DNA of 64,000 nt, from the NCBI GenBank assembly GCA_903889565.1, contig CAISYC010000061.1:62001-126000 (forward strand), given 5' to 3'. Origin of the DNA: an uncultured beta proteobacterium. GTDB taxonomy: Bacteria; Pseudomonadota; Gammaproteobacteria; Burkholderiales; SG8-41. A model generated the notes under the pieces. The model saw nothing but the letters and a program-made list of their open reading frames with translations. It did no database searches and was not told where the DNA came from. The position numbers and the translations under genes are program-made. Shown one piece after another: positions 51,011-60,304 of this stretch (position 1 is the stretch's first letter; each line of letters begins with the position of its first letter).

Positions 51011-53962
51011 TCAGCGGTTAGCCAGCGCCTGTTCCAGCACGCGGGCAACATGCAGGGCGTCGCGCTGCGCGCCGTCGCGGATCTGGTGCCGGCAACTGGT
51101 GCCGTCGGCGACGATCAACGTTTCCGCATCCGCCTGGCGCACTGCCGGCAGCAGGCTCGCCTCGGCCATTTTCATCGACACATCGTAATGCGCCGCTTCG
51201 TAGCCGAAGGCGCCGGCCATGCCGCAGCAACTCGAGGTCACGAGCTCGACCGCCAGTTCCGGCACCAGAGCGAGAGTTTTTTGCACCGCAGTCATCGCAT
51301 CGAAAGCCTTCTGATGACAATGGCCGTGAAGCAGCGCTTTTTTCTGCGGCAATGACTTCAGTTCGAGTTTAAGGCGCCCTGCAGCGGCCTCGCGCGCGAT
51401 GAATTCCTCGAACAGCATGGCCTGCATCGCCAGTGCCGCGCTGTCGGCGCCGGGCAGCATGGACAGAAACTCGTCGCGCAAACCCAGCAGGCAGGAGGGC
51501 TCCAGCCCGATGACAGGCACGCGGCGCTCGATGAAGGGCTGCAAAGCTGCAAGCATCCGGCGCGCCTCGCTCTTTGCTTCGTCCACCAGACCGGCGGCAA
51601 GAAAGGTGCGCCCACAGCACAGCGGCCGCGCCGAATCGGCGGCGCGCGGCAGATGCACCAGGTAACCGGCGGCGCGCAGCACCGCCAGCGCCGCGCGTGC
51701 GTTGTCGGATTCGAAATAATTGTTGAACGTATCGACCAGCAACACGACTTCGCCATTGATGGTGCCGCCGCCCTGCGTACTGCCCGGACGAGCGGAGAAG
51801 GTGTCGCCGCTCCAGCGCGGCAGCGAGCGCCGCGCCGACAGTCCGAGAATTTTTTCGCTCAACCACGCCATGCCGGGCAGGCGGTCGCGCAGGTTCATCA
51901 ACCCGGCGAATCGTGAGGCCCACGGCGCGTAGCGAGGCAAATACGCGACGAGGCGATCCTTCAATGACAACGAATCGTTCTGCAAATATTGGTGCAGGAC
52001 TTCGATTTTCATTTTCGCCATGTCGACGCCGGTCGGACATTCGCGCTTACAGCCTTTGCACGACACGCAAAGATCCATCGCGTCGCGCACCTCCGGCGAG
52101 GTCAGCCCTTCCACGCCGAGCTTGCCCGACAGCGCGAGGCGCAAGGTATTCGCGCGGCCGCGCGTCAAATGCTGTTCCTCGCCGGTGGCGCGGAATGACG
52201 GACACATGGTGCCAGCATCGAATTTGCGGCAGTGGCCGTTGTTGTTGCACATTTCGACCGCTTTGGCGAACCCCTGTCCGAGCGGCGCGGTTTCGCCTTC
52301 GTGCTCGGACCAGTCGAGTGCGGCATCGATTTTGAGCGTCTTGTAGCCGGGCGGATAACGGAACAGCGTGCGGTCGTCCATTTTCGACGGCCGCACGATC
52401 TTGCCCGGATTGAGCAGCCCGGCCGGATCGAACAAATCCTTGATTTCTTCAAATGCATGGACCAGGCGCGGGCCGAACATCGGCGCGATCCACTCCGAGC
52501 GCACCAGTCCGTCGCCGTGCTCGCCGGAATACGCCCCCTTGTATTCGCGCACCATGGCGGCGGCTTCCTCGGCAATCGCGCGCATTTTTTGCGCGCCGTC
52601 TTCGCGCATGTTGAGAATAGGCCGCACGTGCAGGGTGCCGACCGACGCATGCGCGTACCAGGTGCCACGCGTGCCGTGTTTTTCGAACACGCGCGTCAAC
52701 CGGTCGGTGTACTCGGCCAGATGCTCGAGCGGCACCGCGCAATCTTCGATGAAGGAGACCGGTTTGCCGTCGCCCTTCATCGACATCATGATGTTGAGGC
52801 CGGCCTTGCGCACCTCCCAGAAATCGCGCTGCAAAACCGGATCGGTGATTTCAACCACGCTGTCAGGCAGGCCGAGTTCGCCCATCAGCTCGACGAGTTG
52901 TTTCAATTTGGCGATTTGTTCGGCCCTGTCATCGCCGGCGAATTCGACCAGCAGGATCGCGTCGGGATCGCCCTTGACGCAACGATCGACAATCGGCCGA
53001 AACGCCGGATTGTCGCGGGCGAGCCCGATCATGGTACGGTCGACCAGCTCGACAGCGGCCGGATCGAGTTTGACGATGTGCTGCGGTGCCTCCATCGAAC
53101 CATAGAAGGTCGGGAAGTGGCAGATGCCCAGCGTCTTGTGCACCGGCAGCGGTGACAGATTCAGATGAATGCGCTTCGAATACGCCAGCGTGCCTTCGGA
53201 GCCGACCAGCAGATGCGCCATGTTGAAGGCGCCGGCGGCCACCGAATCGAGGTTGTAGCCGCCGACACGCCGCAACACTTTCGGGTAACGCGCTTCGATT
53301 TCGGCGGCTTCCCGCGACGCGATGCCGCGCAGCTTTTGCACGAGTTCGCGATAAGCGGCCGGCGCATCAAGGGTAGACACATCGGCCGGCGCCGCACCGA
53401 ACAGATACTCGGCGCCGTCGGCCATCACGGCGTCGATCGCGCGCACGTTGTGCACCATGTTGCCATAGCGGATCGAGCGCGAGCCGCAGCTGTTGTTGCC
53501 GGCCATGCCGCCAATAGTGGCCTGCGCGCTGGTCGAAACATCGACCGGATACCACAGGCCGTGCGGCTTCAGCCAGGCATTCAATTGATCGAGCACCACG
53601 CCGGGTTGCACGCAGACCGTGCGCGCGGCCTTGTCGAAATCGAGAATCTTGTTGAGGTATTTGCTGTTGTCGATCACCAGCGCGGCGCCGACGGTCTGGC
53701 CGCATTGCGAAGTGCCGCCGCCGCGCGGCAACACCGGCACGCCCTCGTCACGCGCGATCTGCAATGCGATCAGGGCGTCACGCTCCGTTTTCGGCACGAT
53801 CACGCCGACCGGTTCGATCTGGTAGATCGAAGCGTCGGTGGAATAACGGCCGCGCGAAGCCGCATCAAAAAATACGTCGCCCTCGGTTTCACGCCGCAGG
53901 CGTGCCGCCAGGCGGCTGTCGCCGGTGCGCGGATGAAACGTCAGCGGCGCACTGATTGCCAT
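51011..53962 (-). CDS. FAD- and Fe-S-containing D-2-hydroxyacid dehydrogenase (GlcD + GlpC/CCG fusion)
   Basis: 983 residues. An FAD_binding_4 domain with R-G-G-G-T-S-Q-C-G-Q at 80-89 is followed by FAD-oxidase C-terminal domain sequence. The Fe-S part has C-x-x-x-G-H-C then C-V-S-C-K-G-C-K-R-E-C-P, then two CCG domains with C-C-G-R-T, H-C-H-Q-K-A-F and S-S-C-C-G-M-A-G. These resemble glycolate, lactate or 2-hydroxyglutarate dehydrogenases fused in one chain. ATG 53962 has a GGGAT site; a longer frame exists upstream. It is divergent from a serine-glyoxylate aminotransferase, so it may make a 2-oxo acid such as glyoxylate. Confidence 0.9.
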   Translation of the reverse strand: MAISAPLTFHPRTGDSRLAARLRRETEGDVFFDAASRGRYSTDASIYQIEPVGVIVPKTERDALIALQIARDEGVPVLPRGGGTSQCGQTVGAALVIDNSKYLNKILDFDKAARTVCVQPGVVLDQLNAWLKPHGLWYPVDVSTSAQATIGGMAGNNSCGSRSIRYGNMVHNVRAIDAVMADGAEYLFGAAPADVSTLDAPAAYRELVQKLRGIASREAAEIEARYPKVLRRVGGYNLDSVAAGAFNMAHLLVGSEGTLAYSKRIHLNLSPLPVHKTLGICHFPTFYGSMEAPQHIVKLDPAAVELVDRTMIGLARDNPAFRPIVDRCVKGDPDAILLVEFAGDDRAEQIAKLKQLVELMGELGLPDSVVEITDPVLQRDFWEVRKAGLNIMMSMKGDGKPVSFIEDCAVPLEHLAEYTDRLTRVFEKHGTRGTWYAHASVGTLHVRPILNMREDGAQKMRAIAEEAAAMVREYKGAYSGEHGDGLVRSEWIAPMFGPRLVHAFEEIKDLFDPAGLLNPGKIVRPSKMDDRTLFRYPPGYKTLKIDAALDWSEHEGETAPLGQGFAKAVEMCNNNGHCRKFDAGTMCPSFRATGEEQHLTRGRANTLRLALSGKLGVEGLTSPEVRDAMDLCVSCKGCKRECPTGVDMAKMKIEVLHQYLQNDSLSLKDRLVAYLPRYAPWASRFAGLMNLRDRLPGMAWLSEKILGLSARRSLPRWSGDTFSARPGSTQGGGTINGEVVLLVDTFNNYFESDNARAALAVLRAAGYLVHLPRAADSARPLCCGRTFLAAGLVDEAKSEARRMLAALQPFIERRVPVIGLEPSCLLGLRDEFLSMLPGADSAALAMQAMLFEEFIAREAAAGRLKLELKSLPQKKALLHGHCHQKAFDAMTAVQKTLALVPELAVELVTSSCCGMAGAFGYEAAHYDVSMKMAEASLLPAVRQADAETLIVADGTSCRHQIRDGAQRDALHVARVLEQALANR

Positions 53963-54030
53963 TGAAAATCCCGTTGAAAGTGGATGGGTTGCGCGCGCGG
54001 CGCGCCCGACGAGCGGCAATTATTCGCGGG

Positions 54031-54059
54031 TTGACGCCCCTGTGCAACTTAACTATTCT
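54031..54059 (+). promoter_or_regulatory. Sigma-70-type promoter of the serine-glyoxylate aminotransferase gene
   Basis: TTGACG at 54031-54036 and TATTCT at 54054-54059 are 17 bases apart. The start codon follows about 33 bases downstream. It lies in the 129-base spacer shared with the divergent dehydrogenase. Confidence 0.6.
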
Positions 54060-54091
54060 GCCGGACTGCCCAATTCACCGACGAGGCCGAT

Positions 54092-55303
54092 ATGGCTGGC
54101 ATCAACGGACGCCATTTTCTGCAAATCCCCGGCCCGACCAATGTGCCTGATCGTGTCCTGCGCGCGATCGATCATGCCACCATCGATCATCGCGGACCCG
54201 AATTTCAGAAACTCGGGCAGGACGTGCTGGGAGGGCTCAAGCACGTCTTCCAGACGAAATCACCGGTGATAATTTTCCCGGCCTCAGGCACCGGCGCGTG
54301 GGAAGCCGCACTCGTCAACACGCTGTCGCCGGGCGACCGCGTGTTGATGTGCGAAACCGGCCAGTTCGCCACGCTGTGGCAGAACATGGCGCGCAAACTC
54401 GGCCTCGCCCCCGAATTCATTCCCGGCGACTGGCGCCACGGCGTGGATGCGGCGGCCGTCGAGGCGAAATTGAGCGACGACAAAAATCACGCGATCAAGG
54501 CCGTCTGCGTGGTGCATAACGAAACCTCGACCGGCGTCACCTCGCGCATCGCCGCAGTGCGCAAGGCGATCGACCGCGCCAATCATCCGGCGCTTTTGAT
54601 GGTCGACACGATTTCATCGCTGGGCTCGATCGACTATCGTCACGACGAATGGGGCGTCGATGTCACCGTCGCCGGCTCGCAGAAAGGACTGATGCTGCCG
54701 CCGGGCCTGTCGTTCAACGCGGTCGGCGACAAGGCGCTCGCCGCCGGCAAAAATTCGAAGCTGCCGAAATCGTACTGGAGCTGGGAAGACATGCTCGGCC
54801 CCAACAAGAACGGTTTCTTTCCGTACACGCCGGCAACCAACCTGCTCTACGGCCTGCGCGAAGCGCTCGCCATGCTGCAGGAAGAGGGTCTTGATAACGT
54901 GTTCGCGCGCCACGACCGGCACGCCGAGGCAACGCGCCGCGCGGTGCGCGCATGGGGGCTCGAAATTCTTTGCCTTGAACCGCTCGAATATTCGAGCGCG
55001 CTGACCGCGGTGCTGATGCCCGCCGGGCACGACGAAGCCGCGTTCCGCAAGGTGGTGCTCGAGCGCTTCAACATGTCGCTCGGCAGCGGGCTCGGCAAGG
55101 TCGCCGGCAAGGTGTTCCGCATCGGGCACCTCGGCGACTTCAACGATCTGACGCTGGCGGGCACGCTGGCCGGTGTCGAAATGGGGCTGGAACTCGCCGG
55201 CGTGCCGCACCGCAAGGGCGGGGTGGCGGCCGCACTGGAATATCTGACGACGAGCGCCGCAGGCGCCGCGCAAAGCACGACGCCGAAACGCAACGCGGCC
55301 TGA
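54092..55303 (+). CDS. sgaA: Serine-glyoxylate aminotransferase (class V PLP enzyme)
   Basis: 403 residues, class V aminotransferase. The start F-L-Q-I-P-G-P-T-N-V-P and H-R-G-P-E-F are SGAT signatures. Asp172 in V-D-T-I-S-S and the Schiff-base Lys198 in A-G-S-Q-K-G-L mark the PLP site. The C-terminal half ends with G-K-V-F-R-I-G-H-L-G-D. It converts serine plus glyoxylate to hydroxypyruvate plus glycine. This matches the divergent dehydrogenase, which may supply glyoxylate. Alanine- or phosphonoalanine-type relatives are possible alternatives. Confidence 0.9.
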   Translation: MAGINGRHFLQIPGPTNVPDRVLRAIDHATIDHRGPEFQKLGQDVLGGLKHVFQTKSPVIIFPASGTGAWEAALVNTLSPGDRVLMCETGQFATLWQNMARKLGLAPEFIPGDWRHGVDAAAVEAKLSDDKNHAIKAVCVVHNETSTGVTSRIAAVRKAIDRANHPALLMVDTISSLGSIDYRHDEWGVDVTVAGSQKGLMLPPGLSFNAVGDKALAAGKNSKLPKSYWSWEDMLGPNKNGFFPYTPATNLLYGLREALAMLQEEGLDNVFARHDRHAEATRRAVRAWGLEILCLEPLEYSSALTAVLMPAGHDEAAFRKVVLERFNMSLGSGLGKVAGKVFRIGHLGDFNDLTLAGTLAGVEMGLELAGVPHRKGGVAAALEYLTTSAAGAAQSTTPKRNAA

Positions 55304-55320
55304 CAACCCGGGCTGCCGCG

Positions 55321-56295
55321 ATGAAACGGCCGCTGCGAACTTTACTGATGGGCGCGATGTTCGCCGGCGGACTGCCGGCGGCGCCTTCCCTTGCGCAAAC
55401 CTATCCCGCCAAGCCGATCCGTTTTGTTGTGCCCTTCGCGCCGGGCGGCGGCACCGACATCATCGGCCGCATCGTTGCGCAACAACTGAACGAAGTGCTG
55501 CGCCAGCCGGTGGTGGTCGACAATCGCGCCGGCGCCGGCAGCGCGCTTGGCGCGGAGATCGTCGCCAGGTCGCCGCCGGACGGTTACACGCTGCTGTTCG
55601 GCAACATCAGTCTCGCGTTCAATCAGGCCCTCTACACCAACCTCGGTTACGACACCGTGCGCGATTTTGCGCCGGTCACGCTGACTTCCGTGCAGCCAAA
55701 CATTGTCGTGATCTTCGCGGGCTTGGCCGCGCAGACCGTGGCCGAATTCGCCGCCATTGCCCGCGCCAATCCGGGCCGGTTGAGTTACGGCTCGGCCGGC
55801 ATCGGCTCGGGCACACATTTGTCGGCGGAACTGCTGGCGCAATCGCTGAACATCTCGCTGCTCCATGTGCCCTATCGCGGCACCGGTCCGGCGCTCACCG
55901 ACCTCATGGGCGGCCAGGTGCAGATGATGGTATCGACCTTTGCGCCGGCGCTGCCGCATGTGCGCGCCGGGCGCATGCGCGCGCTCGGCGTGACCAGCGC
56001 CAAACGCTCGGCGGCTGCCCCCGACATTCCGACCTTGATCGAAGCCGGGGTGCCCGGCTACGACTACAATACGTGGTACGGCCTGCTGTTGCCGGCGCGA
56101 ACACCGTCTGCGATCGTCGCTCTGCTGCACGCCGCCGCCTTGGCAGCACTCGCGCGGGAAGATGCACAGCGCAAACTCGAAGCTCAGGGCGTCGAAACCA
56201 CCACCAATACGCCGGCCGAATTTCAGGCTTTCCTCAAAGCGGAGACGCGCAAATGGATCGAGGTCGTACGCGGCGCCGGGATTCCGAGCCAGTAG
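55321..56295 (+). CDS. Bug-family periplasmic receptor (TctC-like)
   Basis: 324 residues. The signal peptide ends near S-L-A-Q. The mature part opens Y-P-A-K-P-I-R-F-V-V-P-F-A-P-G-G-G-T-D, the textbook Bug motif. D-N-R-A-G-A-G-S-A-L-G and G-V-T-S-A-K-R-S follow. The gene begins 17 bases after the aminotransferase stop, in the same direction, with no separate promoter evident. Ligand unknown; no TctAB of its own follows, since the next receptor starts the TctCBA operon. Confidence 0.9.
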   Translation: MKRPLRTLLMGAMFAGGLPAAPSLAQTYPAKPIRFVVPFAPGGGTDIIGRIVAQQLNEVLRQPVVVDNRAGAGSALGAEIVARSPPDGYTLLFGNISLAFNQALYTNLGYDTVRDFAPVTLTSVQPNIVVIFAGLAAQTVAEFAAIARANPGRLSYGSAGIGSGTHLSAELLAQSLNISLLHVPYRGTGPALTDLMGGQVQMMVSTFAPALPHVRAGRMRALGVTSAKRSAAAPDIPTLIEAGVPGYDYNTWYGLLLPARTPSAIVALLHAAALAALAREDAQRKLEAQGVETTTNTPAEFQAFLKAETRKWIEVVRGAGIPSQ

Positions 56296-56387
56296 CCGCG
56301 TGCGCATTCCGCGCTGCGGTATGATGTCGCTGCAAATAATGCCGGGGCGAATTGCACTCACGGCAAACCGATTCGGAGGATGACCGC

Positions 56388-57404
56388 ATGAAACAATCGA
56401 TCGCACTGAAGTTCAAGCACGTTTGCATGTTGACCATCGCCGCCTCGGCGGGCGCGCTAACCTGCGCCGCGGCGGCCGCCGACTGGCAGCCGACCAAGCC
56501 AGTCGAAATCATCGTTGCCGCCGGCGCCGGCGGCGCCTCGGACCAGATGGCGCGCATGATGCAGGCGGCGATCCAGAAAAACAATCTGATGAAGCAACCC
56601 GTCGTCGTCACGCTGAAAGCCGGCGCGTCCGGCGGCGAAGCGCTGTTGCACATGAAATCGAGCGCAGGCGACCCGAACAAGGTGCTCATCGCCTACTCGC
56701 TCATTTACATGCTGCCGCTGTCGGCAAAGATCCCATTCGACTGGCGCGATCTCACGCCGGTATCCGTGATCGCGCTCGACCAGTTCGTGCTGTGGGACAA
56801 CACCACGCTGCCGTACAAAAACGTGAAGGAGTTCGTCGCCGCTGCAAAAGCCGCGAATCCGCCGTTCAAGATGGGCGGCACCGGTTCAAAGCGCGAGGAC
56901 CATGTTCTCACCGCTTTCATGGAAAAAAAGACCGGCGCGAAGTTCGCCTACCTGCCGTATAAATCGGGCGGCGAAGCAGCCACGCAACTGGTCGGCAACC
57001 ACACCGCGGCCAACGTCAACAATCCCTCAGAAAACATCGAGGTGTGGCGCGCCGGCCAGGTGCGGGCGCTGTGCGTGTTCGACAAGGAACGCATCAGCTA
57101 CAAGGCCAAGGTCACCGACACCCAGTCCTGGAACGATATTCCGACCTGCAAGGAGGAAGGGCTCGACCTGCAGTACCTGATGCTGCGCGCGATGTTCCTG
57201 CCGGGCAAGGTAACCGCCGAGCAGACGGCGTTCTACGTCGACCTGTTCAAAAAAGTGACGCAGACCGCCGAATACAAGGATTACATGGAAAAGCAGGCGC
57301 TGAAACCGATCTTCCTGACCGGTGCCGACATGCTGAAATTTCTCGAGTCGGACGAGGCGCTCAACAAAAGCCTGATGACCGAAGCCGGGTTCGTCGCCAA
57401 CTGA
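56388..57404 (+). CDS. tctC: Tripartite tricarboxylate transporter receptor (TctC/Bug-like, divergent)
   Basis: 338 residues. The signal peptide ends near A-A-A-A. The Bug opening is altered to K-P-V-E-I-I-V-A-A-G-A-G-G-A-S. Landmarks in the middle, such as G-G-T-G-S-K-R-E-D, differ from the other two Bug proteins here. It is the receptor of the adjacent TctBA pair. The CGGAGGATGA ribosome site supports ATG 56388. Ligand likely a carboxylic acid; which one cannot be read. Confidence 0.85.
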   Translation: MKQSIALKFKHVCMLTIAASAGALTCAAAAADWQPTKPVEIIVAAGAGGASDQMARMMQAAIQKNNLMKQPVVVTLKAGASGGEALLHMKSSAGDPNKVLIAYSLIYMLPLSAKIPFDWRDLTPVSVIALDQFVLWDNTTLPYKNVKEFVAAAKAANPPFKMGGTGSKREDHVLTAFMEKKTGAKFAYLPYKSGGEAATQLVGNHTAANVNNPSENIEVWRAGQVRALCVFDKERISYKAKVTDTQSWNDIPTCKEEGLDLQYLMLRAMFLPGKVTAEQTAFYVDLFKKVTQTAEYKDYMEKQALKPIFLTGADMLKFLESDEALNKSLMTEAGFVAN

Positions 57405-57474
57405 TCGGTCAACAGCCGCGCGGCCGGTGCAACGGCCGTGCGCTCCGCAATCATCTCTGCATGCACAAAATCCG

Positions 57475-58011
57475 ATGAGCGAAAACGAAATCGTCGTTGA
57501 AGACCCGAATGCGCCTGCCAGCGATTCGCCGGCGGTGACCAGCACGCGCAGCGTTGATATTGCGGTATCCGTGCTGCTGCTAGGATTCGCCGCGCTGATG
57601 GCGTTCGACAACTGGCGCACCGGCATGGGCTGGGCTGCCGACGGCCCGCAAGCCGGTTATTTCCCGTTTTACCTCTCGATCGTCCTCGGCGCCGCCAGCC
57701 TCTACGGGATTGTCACGCAATGCATCAACCGTGAGGGCGCGGGTAAAGCTTTCGTCAGTCGCGATCAGTTGCGGCGCGTGACGCAGGTCTTTGTGCCGAC
57801 GCTGGCATTTTGCGCATGCACCCAGTGGCTGGGGCTTTATGTCGCCAGCTTCCTGCTGGTCAGCGGCTTCATGCGCTGGGTCGGTCACATCCGATGGTGG
57901 AAATCGCTGCTCACCGGTGTCGTCTTCACCATCACCATGTTTGTAACCTTCGACCTCGCCTTCGACGTCATCATGCCGAAGGGGCCGCTCGAAGCCCTGT
58001 TCGGTCACTAG
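57475..58011 (+). CDS. tctB: Tripartite tricarboxylate transporter small permease TctB
   Basis: 178 residues with four hydrophobic segments. The G-P-Q-A-G-Y-F-P-F-Y-L-S-I-V-L segment near residue 55 is the TctB signature. It sits between TctC and TctA, 70 bases after TctC and 17 before TctA. The N-terminus is acidic and polar before the first helix. It has only a weak ribosome site. It stabilises TctA in the inner membrane. Confidence 0.88.
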   Translation: MSENEIVVEDPNAPASDSPAVTSTRSVDIAVSVLLLGFAALMAFDNWRTGMGWAADGPQAGYFPFYLSIVLGAASLYGIVTQCINREGAGKAFVSRDQLRRVTQVFVPTLAFCACTQWLGLYVASFLLVSGFMRWVGHIRWWKSLLTGVVFTITMFVTFDLAFDVIMPKGPLEALFGH

Positions 58012-58028
58012 CGCCGGACGGACCGAAG

Positions 58029-59546
58029 ATGGAGGCATTCGGACTTTTATTGCACGGCTTTCAGGTCCTGCTGACGTTCAAAATCCTGTCCCTGATGCTG
58101 GTCGGCCTCTTGCTCGGCATCTTCGTCGGCGTGCTGCCCGGTCTGGGCGGACCCAACGGCGTGGCGATTCTGCTGCCGCTGACCTTTACGATGGACCCGA
58201 CTTCGGCCATCGTGATGCTGTCGTGCATTTACTGGGGCGCCCTGTTCGGCGGGGCGATCACCTCCATCCTGTTCAATATTCCCGGCGAGGCGTGGTCGGT
58301 GGCAACCACCTTCGACGGCTATCCGATGGCGCAACAGGGCCGCGCCGCCGAGGCACTGACCGCTGCGTTCACGTCCTCCTTCATCGGCTCGCTGGTCGCC
58401 GTGCTGATGATCACCTTTCTCGCCCCCGGTATCGCTTCGTTCGCCCTTCGTTTCGGCCCGCCCGAATTTTTCGCCGTCTATCTGCTGACCTTCTGTTCCT
58501 TTGTCGGCCTGGGTCGTGAAGACAAACACAAGACCCTCATTTCGATGACGCTGGGGCTGCTGATCGCGGGCATCGGCATGGATACCGTGTCGGGTCAACT
58601 GCGCATGACCTTCGGCTTCGAAGAACTTTTTCGCGGCATCAACTTTCTGGTCGCGGTCATCGGTTTGTTCGGCATCAGCGAAATCCTGCTGACCATGGAG
58701 GAGCGCCTCGCGCTGCGCGGCCATGCCGCGAAGATCAATCTGCGCGTGGTGTGGAGCGTGTGGAAGGACCTGCCGAAATACTGGGCGACGCTGTTGCGCT
58801 CGTCCGCCATTGGCTGCTGGCTCGGCATCACGCCGGGCGGCGCAATTGCCGCCTCCTTCATGGGATACAACCTGGCGAAACGTTTTTCCGACGACAAGGA
58901 AAGTTTCGGCAAGGGCCGCATCGAGGGCGTGTTTGCGCCGGAGACGGCGGCGCACGCCTCCGGCACTGCGGCACTGCTGCCGATGCTGGCGCTCGGCATT
59001 CCGGGCTCCGGCACCGCCGCCATCCTGCTCGGCGGCCTGATGGTCTGGGGGCTCAATCCCGGTCCGCTGCTGTTTGTCGAACACAAGGACTTCGTGTGGG
59101 GGCTGATTGCATCGATGTACCTCGGCAACGTGGTCGGTCTGGTGATCGTGCTTTCGACCGTGCCGATTTTCGCCGCGGTTCTGCGCGTGCCGTTTGCCGC
59201 AGTGGCGCCGATGATCATCGTGTCCTGCGCGGTCGGCGCCTACGCGATCCAGAACGCCATGTTCGACATCTGGCTGATGCTGGCGTTCGGCGTAGTCGGC
59301 TATGTGTTCAAGAAAATCGATATTCCGCTGGCGCCCTTCACGCTTGCCCTCGTCCTCGGCAACCGCGCGGAAGACGCCTTCCGCCTGTCGATGATCGGCG
59401 CCGAAGGCGACATGCGCGTATTCTGGTCGAATGGTCTGGTCGGCTCGATCACCACGCTCGCGCTGATCCTGCTGTTCTGGTCGCTGATCGCGGCGGGCAT
59501 CAAAAAAATGCAGGGTGCGCGCAATGGCCTCAAACATTCTGGTTGA
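58029..59546 (+). CDS. tctA: Tripartite tricarboxylate transporter large permease TctA
   Basis: 505 residues with about twelve hydrophobic segments. TctA motifs are L-P-G-L-G-G-P-N-G-V-A near residue 40, Y-W-G-A-L-F-G-G-A-I-T-S-I-L-F-N-I-P-G-E and G-I-P-G-S-G-T-A-A-I-L-L-G-G-L. ATG 58029 is internal to a longer open frame whose upstream part overlaps tctB. The 3' end overlaps a crotonase-fold gene by 23 bases, which ties transport to a CoA-dependent step. Confidence 0.93.
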   Translation: MEAFGLLLHGFQVLLTFKILSLMLVGLLLGIFVGVLPGLGGPNGVAILLPLTFTMDPTSAIVMLSCIYWGALFGGAITSILFNIPGEAWSVATTFDGYPMAQQGRAAEALTAAFTSSFIGSLVAVLMITFLAPGIASFALRFGPPEFFAVYLLTFCSFVGLGREDKHKTLISMTLGLLIAGIGMDTVSGQLRMTFGFEELFRGINFLVAVIGLFGISEILLTMEERLALRGHAAKINLRVVWSVWKDLPKYWATLLRSSAIGCWLGITPGGAIAASFMGYNLAKRFSDDKESFGKGRIEGVFAPETAAHASGTAALLPMLALGIPGSGTAAILLGGLMVWGLNPGPLLFVEHKDFVWGLIASMYLGNVVGLVIVLSTVPIFAAVLRVPFAAVAPMIIVSCAVGAYAIQNAMFDIWLMLAFGVVGYVFKKIDIPLAPFTLALVLGNRAEDAFRLSMIGAEGDMRVFWSNGLVGSITTLALILLFWSLIAAGIKKMQGARNGLKHSG

Positions 59547-60303
59547 ACGCGCCGGCGGCATTGCCACCGTTACGCTGAGCAACCCCGGCAAGCGCAACGC
59601 GCTCGACCGCGCGATGTGGGACACCCTCGGCAAGGTAATGCGCGAGTTGTCCGCCGACGAGGCGCTGCGTTGCGTGGTGCTGCGCGGCGCCGGCGACGAG
59701 GCCTTCGCCGCCGGCGCGGACATCGCCGAATTCGCCGCCACGCGCGCAGACGCCAAGCAGGCCGCCGTCTATGGCGAGCTGATACACGCTGCAATGCAGG
59801 CGGTGGGGCGCTGCCGCCATCCGGTGATCGCGCTGATCAAGGGCGCCTGCGTCGGCGGCGGACTTGAAATCGCCGCGATGTGCGATCTGCGCATCTGTGG
59901 CGCGTCCAGCCGCTTCGGCGTGCCGATCAAAAACCTCGGCCTCACCATGGGCTATGGTGAATTGCAGGGCGTGCTGGCGGTGGTCGGGCGCGCGGTCACC
60001 CTCGAAATCCTGCTCGAAGGCCGCGTCTTCGACGCCGCCGAGGCGCTGGCCAAGCGGCTGGTCAACCGCGTGGTGGCGGACGCCGAGGTCGAGCGCGAGG
60101 CGTATGCAATGGCCGAACGCGTCGCTGCGGGCGCACCGCTGGTCGCGCGCTGGCACAAACAATATATCGAGCGGCTCAATCCGATGCCGCAGGTGTCGGC
60201 GCAGGAGTGGAACGAAGGCTTCGCCTGCTTCGACACCGCAGACTACAAGACCGGCGTGGCGGCCTTTCTCGCCAAACAAAAACCGCGCTTCGAAGGCCGC
60301 TGA
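59524..60303 (+). CDS. Crotonase-fold enzyme, paralogue of the gene at 42665-43447
   Basis: 259 residues, closely similar along its length to the product at 42665-43447, including the A-F-A-A-G-A-D-I-A-E-F oxyanion strand and the shared P-L-V-A-R-W-H-K-Q-Y-I stretch. Glu115 (G-G-G-L-E-I) is kept, while the second crotonase Glu is again replaced (G-V-P-I-K-N). The gene begins 23 bases inside tctA and is followed by a DUF3530-like gene two bases after its stop. It probably acts on the CoA ester of the TctCBA substrate. The reaction may not be hydration. Confidence 0.88.
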   Translation: MASNILVERAGGIATVTLSNPGKRNALDRAMWDTLGKVMRELSADEALRCVVLRGAGDEAFAAGADIAEFAATRADAKQAAVYGELIHAAMQAVGRCRHPVIALIKGACVGGGLEIAAMCDLRICGASSRFGVPIKNLGLTMGYGELQGVLAVVGRAVTLEILLEGRVFDAAEALAKRLVNRVVADAEVEREAYAMAERVAAGAPLVARWHKQYIERLNPMPQVSAQEWNEGFACFDTADYKTGVAAFLAKQKPRFEGR

Positions 60304-60304
60304 G

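Noticed and set aside
58047-59756. 569-residue - strand open frame opposite tctA
   Set aside because: tctA carries unmistakable motifs in the other strand and the reverse frame has none.
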